Assembly (NCBI RefSeq): GCF_003054265.1
Contig: NZ_QBKT01000003.1
Location: 62,001 to 126,000, forward strand
Reading direction: 5' to 3'
DNA length: 64,000 bases
Source of the DNA: Kordia periserrulae
GTDB lineage: Bacteria > Bacteroidota > Bacteroidia > Flavobacteriales > Flavobacteriaceae
The stretch's first letter is position 1. Each line of letters opens with the position of its first letter. Shown in pieces: positions 35,954 to 44,653 of the stretch. A model generated the notes under the pieces. It was not told the DNA's origin. It saw nothing but the letters and a program-made list of their open reading frames with translations, and did not search any database. Position numbers and translations under genes: made by a program.

Positions 35954-37414
35954 TTGAAAACGAAATATATTGATCTCATCGAGCAAACATTTGATTTCCC
36001 TCAAAAAGAATTCAATCTTGATGAAAACAACAAATTACAATTTCACGGCATTGACCTTTCAAAACTCATTGCACAATACGGTACACCTTTAAAATTTACG
36101 TACCTGCCAAAAATATCTGAAAACATCAACAATGCAAAAAAATGGTTTGCCAATGCCATGCAAAAGCACAACTATGAAGGTAATTACAATTATTGTTATT
36201 GTACCAAAAGTTCGCACTTTAAACACGTACTGAACGAAGCGTTGCAAAACGATATACACATAGAAACCTCTTCTGCGTTTGATATTGATATTGTAGAAAA
36301 CCTAAAAGCGCAAGGAAAAATTACAGACGATACGTTTGTGATAAGCAACGGTTTCAAACGCGACCAGTATGTTAAAAATATTGGACGTTTAATCAATAAC
36401 GGACATAACAATTGCATTCCTATCATAGACAATTATGAGGAAATCAGCTTGTTGAGTCAAGAAATAAAAGGAAATTACAATATCGGAATCCGAATTGCTT
36501 CGGAGGAAGAACCAAAATTTGAGTTTTATACGTCGCGTTTGGGAATTGGCTACAAAAATATTGTACCTTTTTACAATAGAGAAATCAAAGACAATCCAAA
36601 AGTAACGTTGAAAATGTTACACTTTTTTATCAATACAGGAATTCGTGATACGGCCTATTATTGGAACGAATTGCTAAAATGTATGAAAGTGTACGTTAAC
36701 CTTAAAAAAGTATGTCCTTCGTTAAACAGCTTAAATATTGGTGGCGGATTTCCAATCAAAAACTCGTTGGCGTTTGATTACGATTACGAATACATGATTG
36801 ATGAAATCATTCTGCAAATCAAACAAACTTGTGAAGAAGCGGAAGTGCCAGTTCCAAACATTTTTACAGAATTTGGAAGCTTTACCGTTGGTGAAAGTGG
36901 TGGCGCTATTTACGAAGTGTTATACCAAAAACAACAGAACGATCGTGAAAAGTGGAATATGATCAATTCATCATTCATCACCACAATGCCAGATACATGG
37001 GCAATCAATAAACGTTTTATCATGCTTCCAATTACTGGATGGCAAAAAGAATACGAACGTGTATTGTTGGGCGGATTAACCTGCGATAGTGACGATTACT
37101 ACAATAGTGAGCAACACATGAACGCGATTTACTTGCCAAGATACAGCAAAGAGAAACCACTATACATTGGCTTTTTCAACACAGGCGCGTATCAAGAAAC
37201 CATTGGTGGATTTGGCGGATTGCAACATTGTTTAATTCCACAACCCAAACACATTCTCATCAATCGTGATGCGGATGGAAATATTGTGACAGAATTATTT
37301 TCACAACAACAAACCTCGGAAAACTTGTTATCGCTCTTAGGGTACGATTACACTATCAATAATAAGCTAGATAATGCAAACGAGGAAGTGAATCTAGAAA
37401 CAACAATCAATTAA
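35954..37414 (+). CDS. speA: Arginine decarboxylase, alanine-racemase-fold type
   Basis: This 486-residue PLP enzyme should convert arginine to agmatine, the first step toward putrescine. The PLP lysine lies in YNYCYCTKSSHFKHV, the phosphate-binding glycines in LNIGGGFPIKNS, and the active-site Cys in GGLTCDSDDYY. The only start consistent with the family is a TTG at 35954 (MKTKYIDLIEQ); no in-frame ATG lies upstream. The protein is shorter than E. coli SpeA (about 650), as usual in Bacteroidota. Agmatinase follows 51 bases downstream, supporting the arginine substrate. Confidence 0.88.
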   Translation: MKTKYIDLIEQTFDFPQKEFNLDENNKLQFHGIDLSKLIAQYGTPLKFTYLPKISENINNAKKWFANAMQKHNYEGNYNYCYCTKSSHFKHVLNEALQNDIHIETSSAFDIDIVENLKAQGKITDDTFVISNGFKRDQYVKNIGRLINNGHNNCIPIIDNYEEISLLSQEIKGNYNIGIRIASEEEPKFEFYTSRLGIGYKNIVPFYNREIKDNPKVTLKMLHFFINTGIRDTAYYWNELLKCMKVYVNLKKVCPSLNSLNIGGGFPIKNSLAFDYDYEYMIDEIILQIKQTCEEAEVPVPNIFTEFGSFTVGESGGAIYEVLYQKQQNDREKWNMINSSFITTMPDTWAINKRFIMLPITGWQKEYERVLLGGLTCDSDDYYNSEQHMNAIYLPRYSKEKPLYIGFFNTGAYQETIGGFGGLQHCLIPQPKHILINRDADGNIVTELFSQQQTSENLLSLLGYDYTINNKLDNANEEVNLETTIN

Positions 37415-37465
37415 CATAACCAATATACAATTACACTTTTAAAAAGTATTATTAACAGTTAAAAA

Positions 37466-38410
37466 ATGAAAACCACAAAAACATTTGCAGGCATTCCTGA
37501 TGCGTATGCAAGCTTCGAAAAATCGAAAATTACCTTAATTCCTGTTACGTACGACGGTACAAGTACCTGGGGAAAAGGAGCTGACAAAGGACCAGAAGCA
37601 TTTTTACATGCAGCTGAAAATATGGAACTATACGATATTGAAACCGATAGTGAAGTTTATAAACAAGGAATTTATTTAGCCGAAACGATTACCGAAGATG
37701 CATCGCCAGAAGCAATGGTAAAAGCAGTACATGAGGCTGTAAAAACCAACATCAAGCGCAATAAATTTGTAACGTTATTTGGTGGCGAACATTCAATTTC
37801 TATTGGCGCAATGCGTGCTTTTAACGAATGTTTTGACAACCTAACAGTTTTGCAAATTGACGCACATGCCGATTTACGCAAAGAATATGAAGGTTCCAAA
37901 TACAACCATGCGTGCGCCATGTACGAAGCAAATCAAAACACAAACTTAGTGCAAGTTGGAATTCGTAGCATGGACGCCATTGAACGTACCGTTATGAACG
38001 AAGACAATGTGTTTTTTGCACACGATATGGTAAACGATGACTATTGGATGGACACCGCAATTGAAGCCATGAGCGATACTGTGTATATCACGTTCGATTT
38101 AGACGGACTCGATTCTTCCATTATGCCATCAACAGGAACTCCAGAACCAGGTGGATTATTTTGGTACGAAACCTTGGAGTTTTTAAAACGTGTGTTCGAT
38201 GAAAAAAATGTGGTCGGATTTGATATTGTAGAATTATGTCCAAATCCGAACGACAAATCTTCTGACTTTCTGGCAGCGAAACTCTACTACAAAATGTTGA
38301 GCTACAAGTTTTTTGAGCAAAACGAAGGCGACGAAAACGAAAACTTATACAACGCGCAAAACGAAAGCAGAATTAACCGTTTAAAATACAACGAAGATGA
38401 CGAAGACTAA
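37466..38410 (+). CDS. speB: Agmatinase
   Basis: This 314-residue ureohydrolase converts agmatine to putrescine and urea with two manganese ions. The signature motifs are FGGEHSISIGAMR, LQIDAHADLR and ITFDLDGLDSS, carrying the metal-binding His and Asp residues, and TPEPGGLFWYE. The C-terminus is acidic (NEDDED). Its last 14 bases overlap the start of the deoxyhypusine-synthase-like gene, showing translational coupling. It follows the decarboxylase, so together they make putrescine. Confidence 0.95.
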   Translation: MKTTKTFAGIPDAYASFEKSKITLIPVTYDGTSTWGKGADKGPEAFLHAAENMELYDIETDSEVYKQGIYLAETITEDASPEAMVKAVHEAVKTNIKRNKFVTLFGGEHSISIGAMRAFNECFDNLTVLQIDAHADLRKEYEGSKYNHACAMYEANQNTNLVQVGIRSMDAIERTVMNEDNVFFAHDMVNDDYWMDTAIEAMSDTVYITFDLDGLDSSIMPSTGTPEPGGLFWYETLEFLKRVFDEKNVVGFDIVELCPNPNDKSSDFLAAKLYYKMLSYKFFEQNEGDENENLYNAQNESRINRLKYNEDDED

Positions 38411-39374
38411 AGGAGCAATTTCTCAATTCATAGAAAAATATTACTTACACTTCAATGCAGCGTCTGTAGTAGATGCCGCTAAAGGGTATGAAGACAATTT
38501 GGCAAAAGGTTCCAAAATGTTAGTTTCTTTAGCTGGTGCGATGAGTACCGCGGAATTGGGGAAAATCTTCGCAGAAATGATTCGTCAAGACAAAGTACAA
38601 ATCATCTCGTGTACAGGTGCCAATTTGGAGGAAGATATCATGAACTTGGTAGCACACTCGCATTACAAACGCGTACCAAACTACCGCGATTTAACACCGC
38701 AAGACGAATGGGATTTACTTGAAAAAGGACTCAATCGTGTTACCGATACGTGCATTCCTGAAGAAGAAGCCTTCCGCAGATTGCAAAGTCATATTTACGA
38801 TATTTGGAAAGCTGCCGACGAAAAAGGCGAGCGCTATTTGCCACATGAATACATGTACAAAATGTTGCTGTCGGGCGTGTTAGAACAATACTATGAAATC
38901 GATTTAAAAGATTCTTGGATGTACGCTGCAGCGGAAAAAAACCTGCCAATTGTGTGTCCAGGATGGGAAGACAGTACAATGGGGAATATCTTTGCTTCGT
39001 ACGTGATGAAAGGCGAATTAAAAGCGACCACCATGAAATCAGGAATTGAATACATGACGTTTTTGGCAGATTGGTACACGGAAAACTCAGAAAACGGTAT
39101 CGGATTCTTCCAAATTGGTGGCGGAATTGCTGGCGATTTCCCAATCTGTGTCGTACCGATGTTGTATCAAGATTTAGAACGTACCGATACGCCGTTTTGG
39201 AACTATTTCTGTCAAATCAGTGACTCCACGACAAGTTATGGGTCTTATTCAGGAGCAGTTCCAAACGAAAAAATTACATGGGGAAAATTGGATATTGATA
39301 CGCCAAAATTCATCATAGAAAGTGACGCTACTATTGTAGCTCCATTAATATTTGCATACTTATTAGACTTATAA
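38397..39374 (+). CDS. Deoxyhypusine-synthase-family protein
   Basis: This 325-residue NAD-dependent protein belongs to the deoxyhypusine synthase family. Seen are MLVSLAGAMSTAELGKIFAE, IISCTGANLEED, GGGIAGDFPI and near residue 298 TWGKLDIDT, the lysine that forms the covalent aminobutyl intermediate in the family. Bacteria have no hypusinated eIF5A, so bacterial members are thought to use putrescine as acceptor and make homospermidine, or to act on another amine. Here it is coupled to agmatinase. Full length, with all the motifs I could check. Confidence 0.9.
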   Translation: MTKTKGAISQFIEKYYLHFNAASVVDAAKGYEDNLAKGSKMLVSLAGAMSTAELGKIFAEMIRQDKVQIISCTGANLEEDIMNLVAHSHYKRVPNYRDLTPQDEWDLLEKGLNRVTDTCIPEEEAFRRLQSHIYDIWKAADEKGERYLPHEYMYKMLLSGVLEQYYEIDLKDSWMYAAAEKNLPIVCPGWEDSTMGNIFASYVMKGELKATTMKSGIEYMTFLADWYTENSENGIGFFQIGGGIAGDFPICVVPMLYQDLERTDTPFWNYFCQISDSTTSYGSYSGAVPNEKITWGKLDIDTPKFIIESDATIVAPLIFAYLLDL

Positions 39375-39394
39375 ATAAAACAAAAAAAGAAAAC

Positions 39395-39712
39395 GTGAAA
39401 ACCAACAACAACAACCTAAAGCGTGTTATTGTTGACTTTAAAAAGTTAACGCCTGAAATCTTAGCATTACTGGTAGAAAAATATCCTTTTGGTTATGAAG
39501 AAGAAAACATTATCAAATTTAAAAACGCGAAAGGCGAATCGGTAGAAGCTGTTGAGGTAATTTCGGGAGACACTAAATACTTGGTAAAAGTGAGTGTAAA
39601 ACTTGAAAAGACAATGGAAAACTACGACGAAGATGATTATGCTGATTTCGAAAACGACGATCCAGATGCAGTACAAGAGCCTACGCTGGACGAGGAGGAA
39701 GATGATTATTAA
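39395..39712 (+). CDS. Small acidic protein in polyamine operon
   Basis: This 105-residue protein starts at a GTG (39395; MKTNNNNLKRVIVDF). The first half is a mixed alpha/beta domain (LTPEILALLVEKYPFGYE), and the last 25 residues are almost all Asp, Glu and Tyr. The family is conserved in flavobacteria next to this kind of operon as far as I recall, but has no known role. The acidic tail might bind basic partners such as polyamines; this is speculation. It sits 20 bases after the DHS-like gene. Confidence 0.75.
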   Translation: MKTNNNNLKRVIVDFKKLTPEILALLVEKYPFGYEEENIIKFKNAKGESVEAVEVISGDTKYLVKVSVKLEKTMENYDEDDYADFENDDPDAVQEPTLDEEEDDY

Positions 39713-39727
39713 TAGGGTAGCATCTAT

Positions 39728-40180
39728 ATGAAGATAATTCATAAATCGCGCTTAATTGCTGTCAACAAAGAACAGCTTTTGGTGGTTGAAAAATTGGGCA
39801 ACACCAAAAAACTAACGCTTCCGGGCGGCGTAAAAAAACGCTCGGAATCGTTGGAAAAAAGCTTGGCACGCGAAACAAAAGAAGAAATTGGTTTGTGGGT
39901 TGACCGTCATCAGGTTTCACACGTTGTTTCAAGCGTGCAATCAAAAGATAAAAATATTGTAATAAAACATCATTTTGCCATGAAGTTGACCACGAACCTA
40001 TTTCATGTTCGTGAAAAGGAAAAATTTAAAGATGTGTATTGGTGTTTTTGGAAAGATGCGTTGCCGTATTTAGACAAAGAAGACAAAAAAGCAGTCAAAA
40101 AATATTTTAAGCGTAATTTTAGTAAGAAACCAAAACCTTCAAAAGATGAAAGCAGCATTCCACCTAGCATTGCCATGTGA
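39728..40180 (+). CDS. Nudix hydrolase
   Basis: This 150-residue protein has a perfect Nudix box, GVKKRSESLEKSLARETKEE followed by IGL, matching GX5EX7REUXEEXGU at about residues 37-59. Such enzymes hydrolyse a nucleoside diphosphate linked to another group. It starts 15 bases after the acidic-protein gene and its last 35 bases overlap the VOC gene. The C-terminal tail is basic (FKRNFSKKPKPSKDE). The substrate is unknown. Confidence 0.92.
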   Translation: MKIIHKSRLIAVNKEQLLVVEKLGNTKKLTLPGGVKKRSESLEKSLARETKEEIGLWVDRHQVSHVVSSVQSKDKNIVIKHHFAMKLTTNLFHVREKEKFKDVYWCFWKDALPYLDKEDKKAVKKYFKRNFSKKPKPSKDESSIPPSIAM

Positions 40181-40559
40181 CGACATTCAAAAAACAAAAA
40201 ATTTTTATGTGAATGCACTTGGCGCGAGTCCTGGACGAAGTACCGATACGTGGCTCGATATCAACTTGTACGGCAATCAACTTACATTTACCAGTGCAGG
40301 CTCGTTCAATTTTGACTTTAAGAATTATCGTTTAAGCGGACACATTCTACCTTCATTTCACTTCGGAATCATTGTAGATACCGATACTTGGGGAATGCTC
40401 TACACAAAATTGTTGCAGCTAAATGAAGAAGTGACTACAGAAGTTACTTTTTTAGAAGATAAAGTAGGCGAGCACATCTCTTTTTTCGTGACTGACCCCA
40501 ATGGTTTTATCATCGAATTTAAAAGCTTTAAAAATGAGGACGAAATATTCGTCACTTAA
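40146..40559 (+). CDS. Glyoxalase/VOC-superfamily protein
   Basis: This 137-residue protein has the paired beta-alpha-beta-beta-beta modules of the VOC fold: FHLALPCDDIQKTKNFYVNAL at the start and SFFVTDPNGFIIEFKSF at the end, with a His and Glu in ligand positions. Such proteins are isomerases, dioxygenases or binding proteins. The start overlaps the Nudix gene by 35 bases, indicating one transcript. No specific substrate can be assigned. Confidence 0.9.
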   Translation: MKAAFHLALPCDDIQKTKNFYVNALGASPGRSTDTWLDINLYGNQLTFTSAGSFNFDFKNYRLSGHILPSFHFGIIVDTDTWGMLYTKLLQLNEEVTTEVTFLEDKVGEHISFFVTDPNGFIIEFKSFKNEDEIFVT

Positions 40560-40582
40560 CAACATACTCCAATTACAGACAA

Positions 40583-42106
40583 ATGAACGCAAAGGACATT
40601 GAAAATATTGAACTTACATATTTAAGTGTAGATGATTATCAAGAACTGAAAGCAGCGATGATTCAGATATACAAAAACATGTCTGATGCGTACTGGGAAG
40701 AGTTTGAAATTGAAGCATTGATTGAAAAATTCTCTGAAGGACAAGTCGTGATAAAAATCAACGGACAAATTGCAGGTTGTGCGTTGTCTATTTTGGTTGA
40801 TTACGATTCGTTAGAAGACTCGCATACGTATGATGATATTATTAAAAAATCATTTGATGCACATACGGATGATGGCGATATTTTGTACGGAATTGACATC
40901 TTTATAAAACCTGAATTTCGCGGTTTGCGATTGGGAAGACGCTTGTACGATTACCGAAAAGAACTGTGTGAAAAGCGCAATTTAAAAGGAATCGCTTTTG
41001 GCGGAAGAATTCCAAACTATCATCAATATGCCGATTCGTTAAGTCCGAAGCAATACATTCAAAAAGTAAAACGCAAGGAGATTGACGATCCTGTATTGAA
41101 TTTTCAAATTTCCAACGATTTCCATCCGACGAAAGTCTTAAAAGGCTATCTAAAAGGCGATTCCGCATCCAACGAATTTGCTGTGTTGATGGAATGGGAT
41201 AATATTTACTACGAAAAACCGACAAAAAAGGCAACGACAAAGAAAAAAATTGTGCGTTTAGGACTGATTCAGTGGCAAATGCGTCCGTACAAAGATATGG
41301 AAGAACTGATGCAGCAAGCAGAATTTTTTATCGATGCTGTCGCAGGATATCGCTCAGATTTTGCCTTATTTCCAGAGTTTTTCAATGCGCCGTTAATGGC
41401 AACCAACAACCACATGTCTACACCTGATGCGATTCGTGAATTGGCGAAACACACAGAGGAAATTGTGGAAAAATTCTCAGCATTTTCTATTTCGTACAAT
41501 ATCAACATTATTTCGGGAAGCATGCCAGAAATACGTGACGGAGTTCTATACAATGTCGGTTATCTCTGCAAGCGTGACGGAAGCGTAGAACGCTACGAAA
41601 AACTACACGTAACGCCAGACGAAGCGAAAGTTTGGGGAATGCAAGGCGGAAACTCATTGCAAACCTTTGACACGGATTGCGGTAAAATTGGCGTGCTAAT
41701 TTGCTACGATTCTGAATTTCCAGAACTTAGTCGTTTATTAGCGGATGAAGGCATGGACATTCTATTTGTACCATTTTTGACAGATACACAAAATGGCTAT
41801 TCACGCGTACGAAACTGTGCGCAAGCCAGAGCCATTGAAAACGAATGTTACGTTGCCATTGCAGGAAGTGTTGGAAACTTACCAAAAGTGCAAAATATGG
41901 ATATTCAATTTGCACAATCGATGGTATTTACGCCGTGCGATTTCTCCTTTCCAACCAACGGAATCAAAGCAGAAGCCACACCAAATACTGAAATGATTCT
42001 CATTGCCGATGTGGATATCGATTTATTGCGTGAACTCAATCAATTTGGCGCTGTGAAAAACCTTCAAGATCGCAGGAAAGACTTATTTGAATTAAGAAAA
42101 CGATAG
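40583..42106 (+). CDS. GNAT acetyltransferase-nitrilase fusion
   Basis: This 507-residue protein joins a GNAT acyltransferase domain (about residues 8-200; IFIKPEFRGLRLGRRLYDYR is the acetyl-CoA loop) to a carbon-nitrogen hydrolase domain (about 225-500). The latter keeps the Glu-Lys-Cys triad in ALFPEFFNAP, VERYEKLHVTPDE and VLICYDSEFPE. The fused form may acetylate and deamidate the same class of amine-containing compound. As the last gene of the polyamine operon it may act on an N-acetyl- or carbamoyl-polyamine; that link is inference. A hairpin terminator follows. Confidence 0.92.
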   Translation: MNAKDIENIELTYLSVDDYQELKAAMIQIYKNMSDAYWEEFEIEALIEKFSEGQVVIKINGQIAGCALSILVDYDSLEDSHTYDDIIKKSFDAHTDDGDILYGIDIFIKPEFRGLRLGRRLYDYRKELCEKRNLKGIAFGGRIPNYHQYADSLSPKQYIQKVKRKEIDDPVLNFQISNDFHPTKVLKGYLKGDSASNEFAVLMEWDNIYYEKPTKKATTKKKIVRLGLIQWQMRPYKDMEELMQQAEFFIDAVAGYRSDFALFPEFFNAPLMATNNHMSTPDAIRELAKHTEEIVEKFSAFSISYNINIISGSMPEIRDGVLYNVGYLCKRDGSVERYEKLHVTPDEAKVWGMQGGNSLQTFDTDCGKIGVLICYDSEFPELSRLLADEGMDILFVPFLTDTQNGYSRVRNCAQARAIENECYVAIAGSVGNLPKVQNMDIQFAQSMVFTPCDFSFPTNGIKAEATPNTEMILIADVDIDLLRELNQFGAVKNLQDRRKDLFELRKR

Positions 42107-42124
42107 GTGTATCTTTTCAAAATA

Positions 42125-42170
42125 AAAAATCGAACACCATTTAAAAGTATGTCTGTGATGTTCGATTTTT
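42125..42170. terminator. Bidirectional terminator hairpin
   Basis: Perfect 12-base arms AAAAATCGAACA and TGTTCGATTTTT flank a 22-base loop, ending in T-runs on both strands. It lies between the fusion gene and the convergent beta-barrel gene. Confidence 0.85.
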
Positions 42171-42199
42171 CTCGGGATTATAAGGGGTGATGTGATTTC

Positions 42200-43426
42200 T
42201 TAAAAAATTGTATATCCAAAAATAATGGCGAAACTGTTATAATCGAAAGTTCCAAATATTGAATTTGTTTGATATAATTGTCTTGGTGCTCTATACCTAA
42301 ATTCAACACTAAACGTATCTTTATACTTAAAGCCAACACCGAGTGCCAAATTCCCTTTTGGATCTAAATCATCATCTAGCAATTCTCTTCGTTCTGCGTT
42401 TGTGGTTCCATCAAGTCTAATATTTAACATATAAAATGCATTAAAAAACAATTTAGAAGAATCACTCAAAAACGAATAATGTCGAAAACCTAATGGAATT
42501 TCCAAATTCGAATAATCTGTGATTGTCACATTTGTAGAAAGTTGGCTTGATGTAGTTTCAAAATAGACCACTTCTTGCTCGTCACTATATGAAGAAACAT
42601 AGGTTGGTTCGGCTACGATTGACCATTTATTTCTATTAAAACCAAATATATACTCAAGCTCAACTCCTAATTGAAAACTCGCTTGATTTTTAAACTTTGG
42701 GTCAAATTCTACAAGATTAGAATTGCTGATTTCAACTTGTGCAAAATTAATTCCTGGTTTAATGGAAATATTCCAAGGATCTATTTTCGTACGTTCATCA
42801 TAATTCACAATTTTGCTATTTTCACAATTGTTATACGCTTTGATGATTTTCAAAAGACTGTTTTTAGTGTACGAAACGTTTTTTGCCTTTTTAGTAAGAT
42901 TTCCGCATGTTAGCATATCCCACAACTGCTTTTTATAAGTTGTGTTTTCTGCTATTCGCGAATTGGTTGCCATGTATTTTTTATACACCAATTGTTCCAC
43001 TTCGGCATCATCTTTCTTTATAAAATACTTTCGCATATTTCCATTCACATACGAGTATAATGATACTTTTCCTCCTAATACTACTTTTAGAAAAAGTTCT
43101 TTATTCTCCCATTTTGGTGATTCGGAAGTATCCATGTCATCCAAGTCTTGTTTGGAAGTGTCAATTGCTAAGAAAAAGCGTTCGTATTTGGGGCCATTAA
43201 AAATCTCAAAAGACTTTACTGTATTCATAGTAGCGGTCTGTTTTTCTGAGTTTTTGGATAATTTGTATTGAAACTCTGTAGGATTGTTTTTCCAGTCCAT
43301 GTTCTTAATGTAGCAATCAATTTTAGCTCCCGAATTGTTGATGTAATATCCTTTTTCAAAGGAAATTTGCCCAAAAGAATACGCGCTAATTAATAAAATT
43401 AGCATAGTCAATGTTTGTTTGTTCAT
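42200..43426 (-). CDS. Outer-membrane beta-barrel-like protein
   Basis: This 408-residue protein has a signal peptide (MNKQTLTMLILLISAYSFGQ). The N-terminal domain (about 20-200) is polar, and from about residue 215 there are alternating beta-strand patterns ending in SFAIIFGYTIF, a typical outer-membrane signature with a C-terminal aromatic. Family members are often labelled porin-like. No ligand is known. It stands alone. The 333 bases upstream of it and of the next gene contain only A/T-rich sequence and a candidate promoter. Confidence 0.75.
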   Translation of the reverse strand: MNKQTLTMLILLISAYSFGQISFEKGYYINNSGAKIDCYIKNMDWKNNPTEFQYKLSKNSEKQTATMNTVKSFEIFNGPKYERFFLAIDTSKQDLDDMDTSESPKWENKELFLKVVLGGKVSLYSYVNGNMRKYFIKKDDAEVEQLVYKKYMATNSRIAENTTYKKQLWDMLTCGNLTKKAKNVSYTKNSLLKIIKAYNNCENSKIVNYDERTKIDPWNISIKPGINFAQVEISNSNLVEFDPKFKNQASFQLGVELEYIFGFNRNKWSIVAEPTYVSSYSDEQEVVYFETTSSQLSTNVTITDYSNLEIPLGFRHYSFLSDSSKLFFNAFYMLNIRLDGTTNAERRELLDDDLDPKGNLALGVGFKYKDTFSVEFRYRAPRQLYQTNSIFGTFDYNSFAIIFGYTIF

Positions 43427-43693
43427 AAGTAGGTATTTGTTAAAAATTAATATTAGTATTCAGCGGGAGATTTGGCTAAAAATACTTAAAATGAACAGAA
43501 ATTTTTCATGTAAAATGATTATTCTTAGAAGATACAATCATCGAAAAAGTGGGTTATTCTAATTCATTTAAGTTTTGAATTCACCACAATAATAAAAGAT
43601 AAAATTGAAATATAAAAATATTCTTTAATAAAATGTAATAAAAATATTTCAAAAAGTATGTTGTAGTTCTAAAAATCTATAGAGATATAATAG

Positions 43694-43721
43694 TTGAATA
43701 CTATAAACTTCCGTACCTTTA
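43694..43721 (+). promoter_or_regulatory. Candidate promoter of the acyltransferase gene
   Basis: TTG (43694-43696) and TACCTTTA (43714-43721) with a 17-base spacer fit the Bacteroidota pattern except for the last base. The start codon is 39 bases downstream. Confidence 0.4.
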
Positions 43722-43759
43722 CGTCAAAATCAATAGCCTAAAAACTAAATCCCCAAATT

Positions 43760-44314
43760 ATGCGTGCGCTCTACAAATTTATCTACTTTAAACTGTTAGG
43801 TTGGAAGATTAATGGCTCTTTTTCAAAAGAAGTAAAAAAATGCATTGTTGCAGTGGCTCCACATACGAGTTGGCACGATTTCTATATTGGTTTGATGATA
43901 AGAAGTATCACAAAAACAAAAATCAATTATGTAGGCAAAAAAGAACTGTTTAAGTTTCCGTTTGGTTGGTATTTTCGTTGGACAGGCGGCGCGCCGATTG
44001 ACAGAACGCCAGGTCAAAACAAAGTACAAGCGATTGCTTCCATATTTAAAGAAAAAGAAGAATTTCGCCTCACGCTAGCGCCAGAAGGAACTCGAAATCT
44101 CGTCACAGAACTTCGTACAGGATTCTATTATATCGCCAAAGAAGCCAACGTACCTATTACGCTCGTAGCTTTTGATTTTGGTAAAAAAGAAGTTAAAATT
44201 GGTACACCATTTTATCCGACAGACAATATAAAAGCAGACTTTGCCTACATTCATAAATTCTACGAAGGCGTGGTCGGTAAAATTCCTGAAAAAAGTTTTG
44301 GATATTCAGTGTAA
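43760..44314 (+). CDS. PlsC-like glycerophospholipid acyltransferase
   Basis: This 184-residue protein is a short 1-acyl-glycerol-3-phosphate acyltransferase-like enzyme. The catalytic HX4D motif is APHTSWHD and the substrate-binding motif is APEGTR. There is a hydrophobic segment near residues 68-75 (FPFGWYFRW) and no long membrane anchor, so it is probably peripherally attached. It transfers an acyl chain to a lipid or related acceptor. The length is below that of full PlsC (about 240). Confidence 0.87.
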   Translation: MRALYKFIYFKLLGWKINGSFSKEVKKCIVAVAPHTSWHDFYIGLMIRSITKTKINYVGKKELFKFPFGWYFRWTGGAPIDRTPGQNKVQAIASIFKEKEEFRLTLAPEGTRNLVTELRTGFYYIAKEANVPITLVAFDFGKKEVKIGTPFYPTDNIKADFAYIHKFYEGVVGKIPEKSFGYSV

Positions 44315-44402
44315 AGCCATTTTTCAAATATAGTTGCTTAAAACTTCGTAATTTTCTATAGAAAAACTCTAAAATTTTAAACGTTAATTCTTACATAACT
44401 GT

Positions 44403-44432
44403 TTGATTATTAGTATATGTTTTGTAGCTTTA
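44403..44432 (+). promoter_or_regulatory. Candidate promoter of the Cys-rich lipoprotein
   Basis: TTG at 44403-44405 and TAGCTTTA at 44425-44432 are 19 bases apart. A long 5' leader of about 210 bases would separate this from the start codon. The rest of the 339-base gap (44315-44653) holds no gene. Confidence 0.35.
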
Positions 44433-44653
44433 GGAGTATTCAAATTTGAATACTGTACTTTTATATAAACTTAAAGCTATACAATTGTCGAAAATGCGTG
44501 TGTTGACGCCTCACAGTATGAAAAATGGTGGAATTGAATTCATCACCAAGTAAAACTAAAAAGCATTCCGAGCTTTAAGCATATTCTGAAATGCGTAGTG
44601 AGTTGAATACCAACCATGTTCTTTTTAGTAGAACAGAAAATAACCAAAAAACC

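Noticed and set aside
42200-43426. tRNA-modification GTPase, a name sometimes attached to this kind of protein
   Set aside because: There is a signal peptide and a beta-barrel end, and no GTPase motif.
44591-44653. Upstream extension of the Cys-rich lipoprotein
   Set aside because: The signal peptide begins only at the ATG at 44654; the extra 21 residues would block export.
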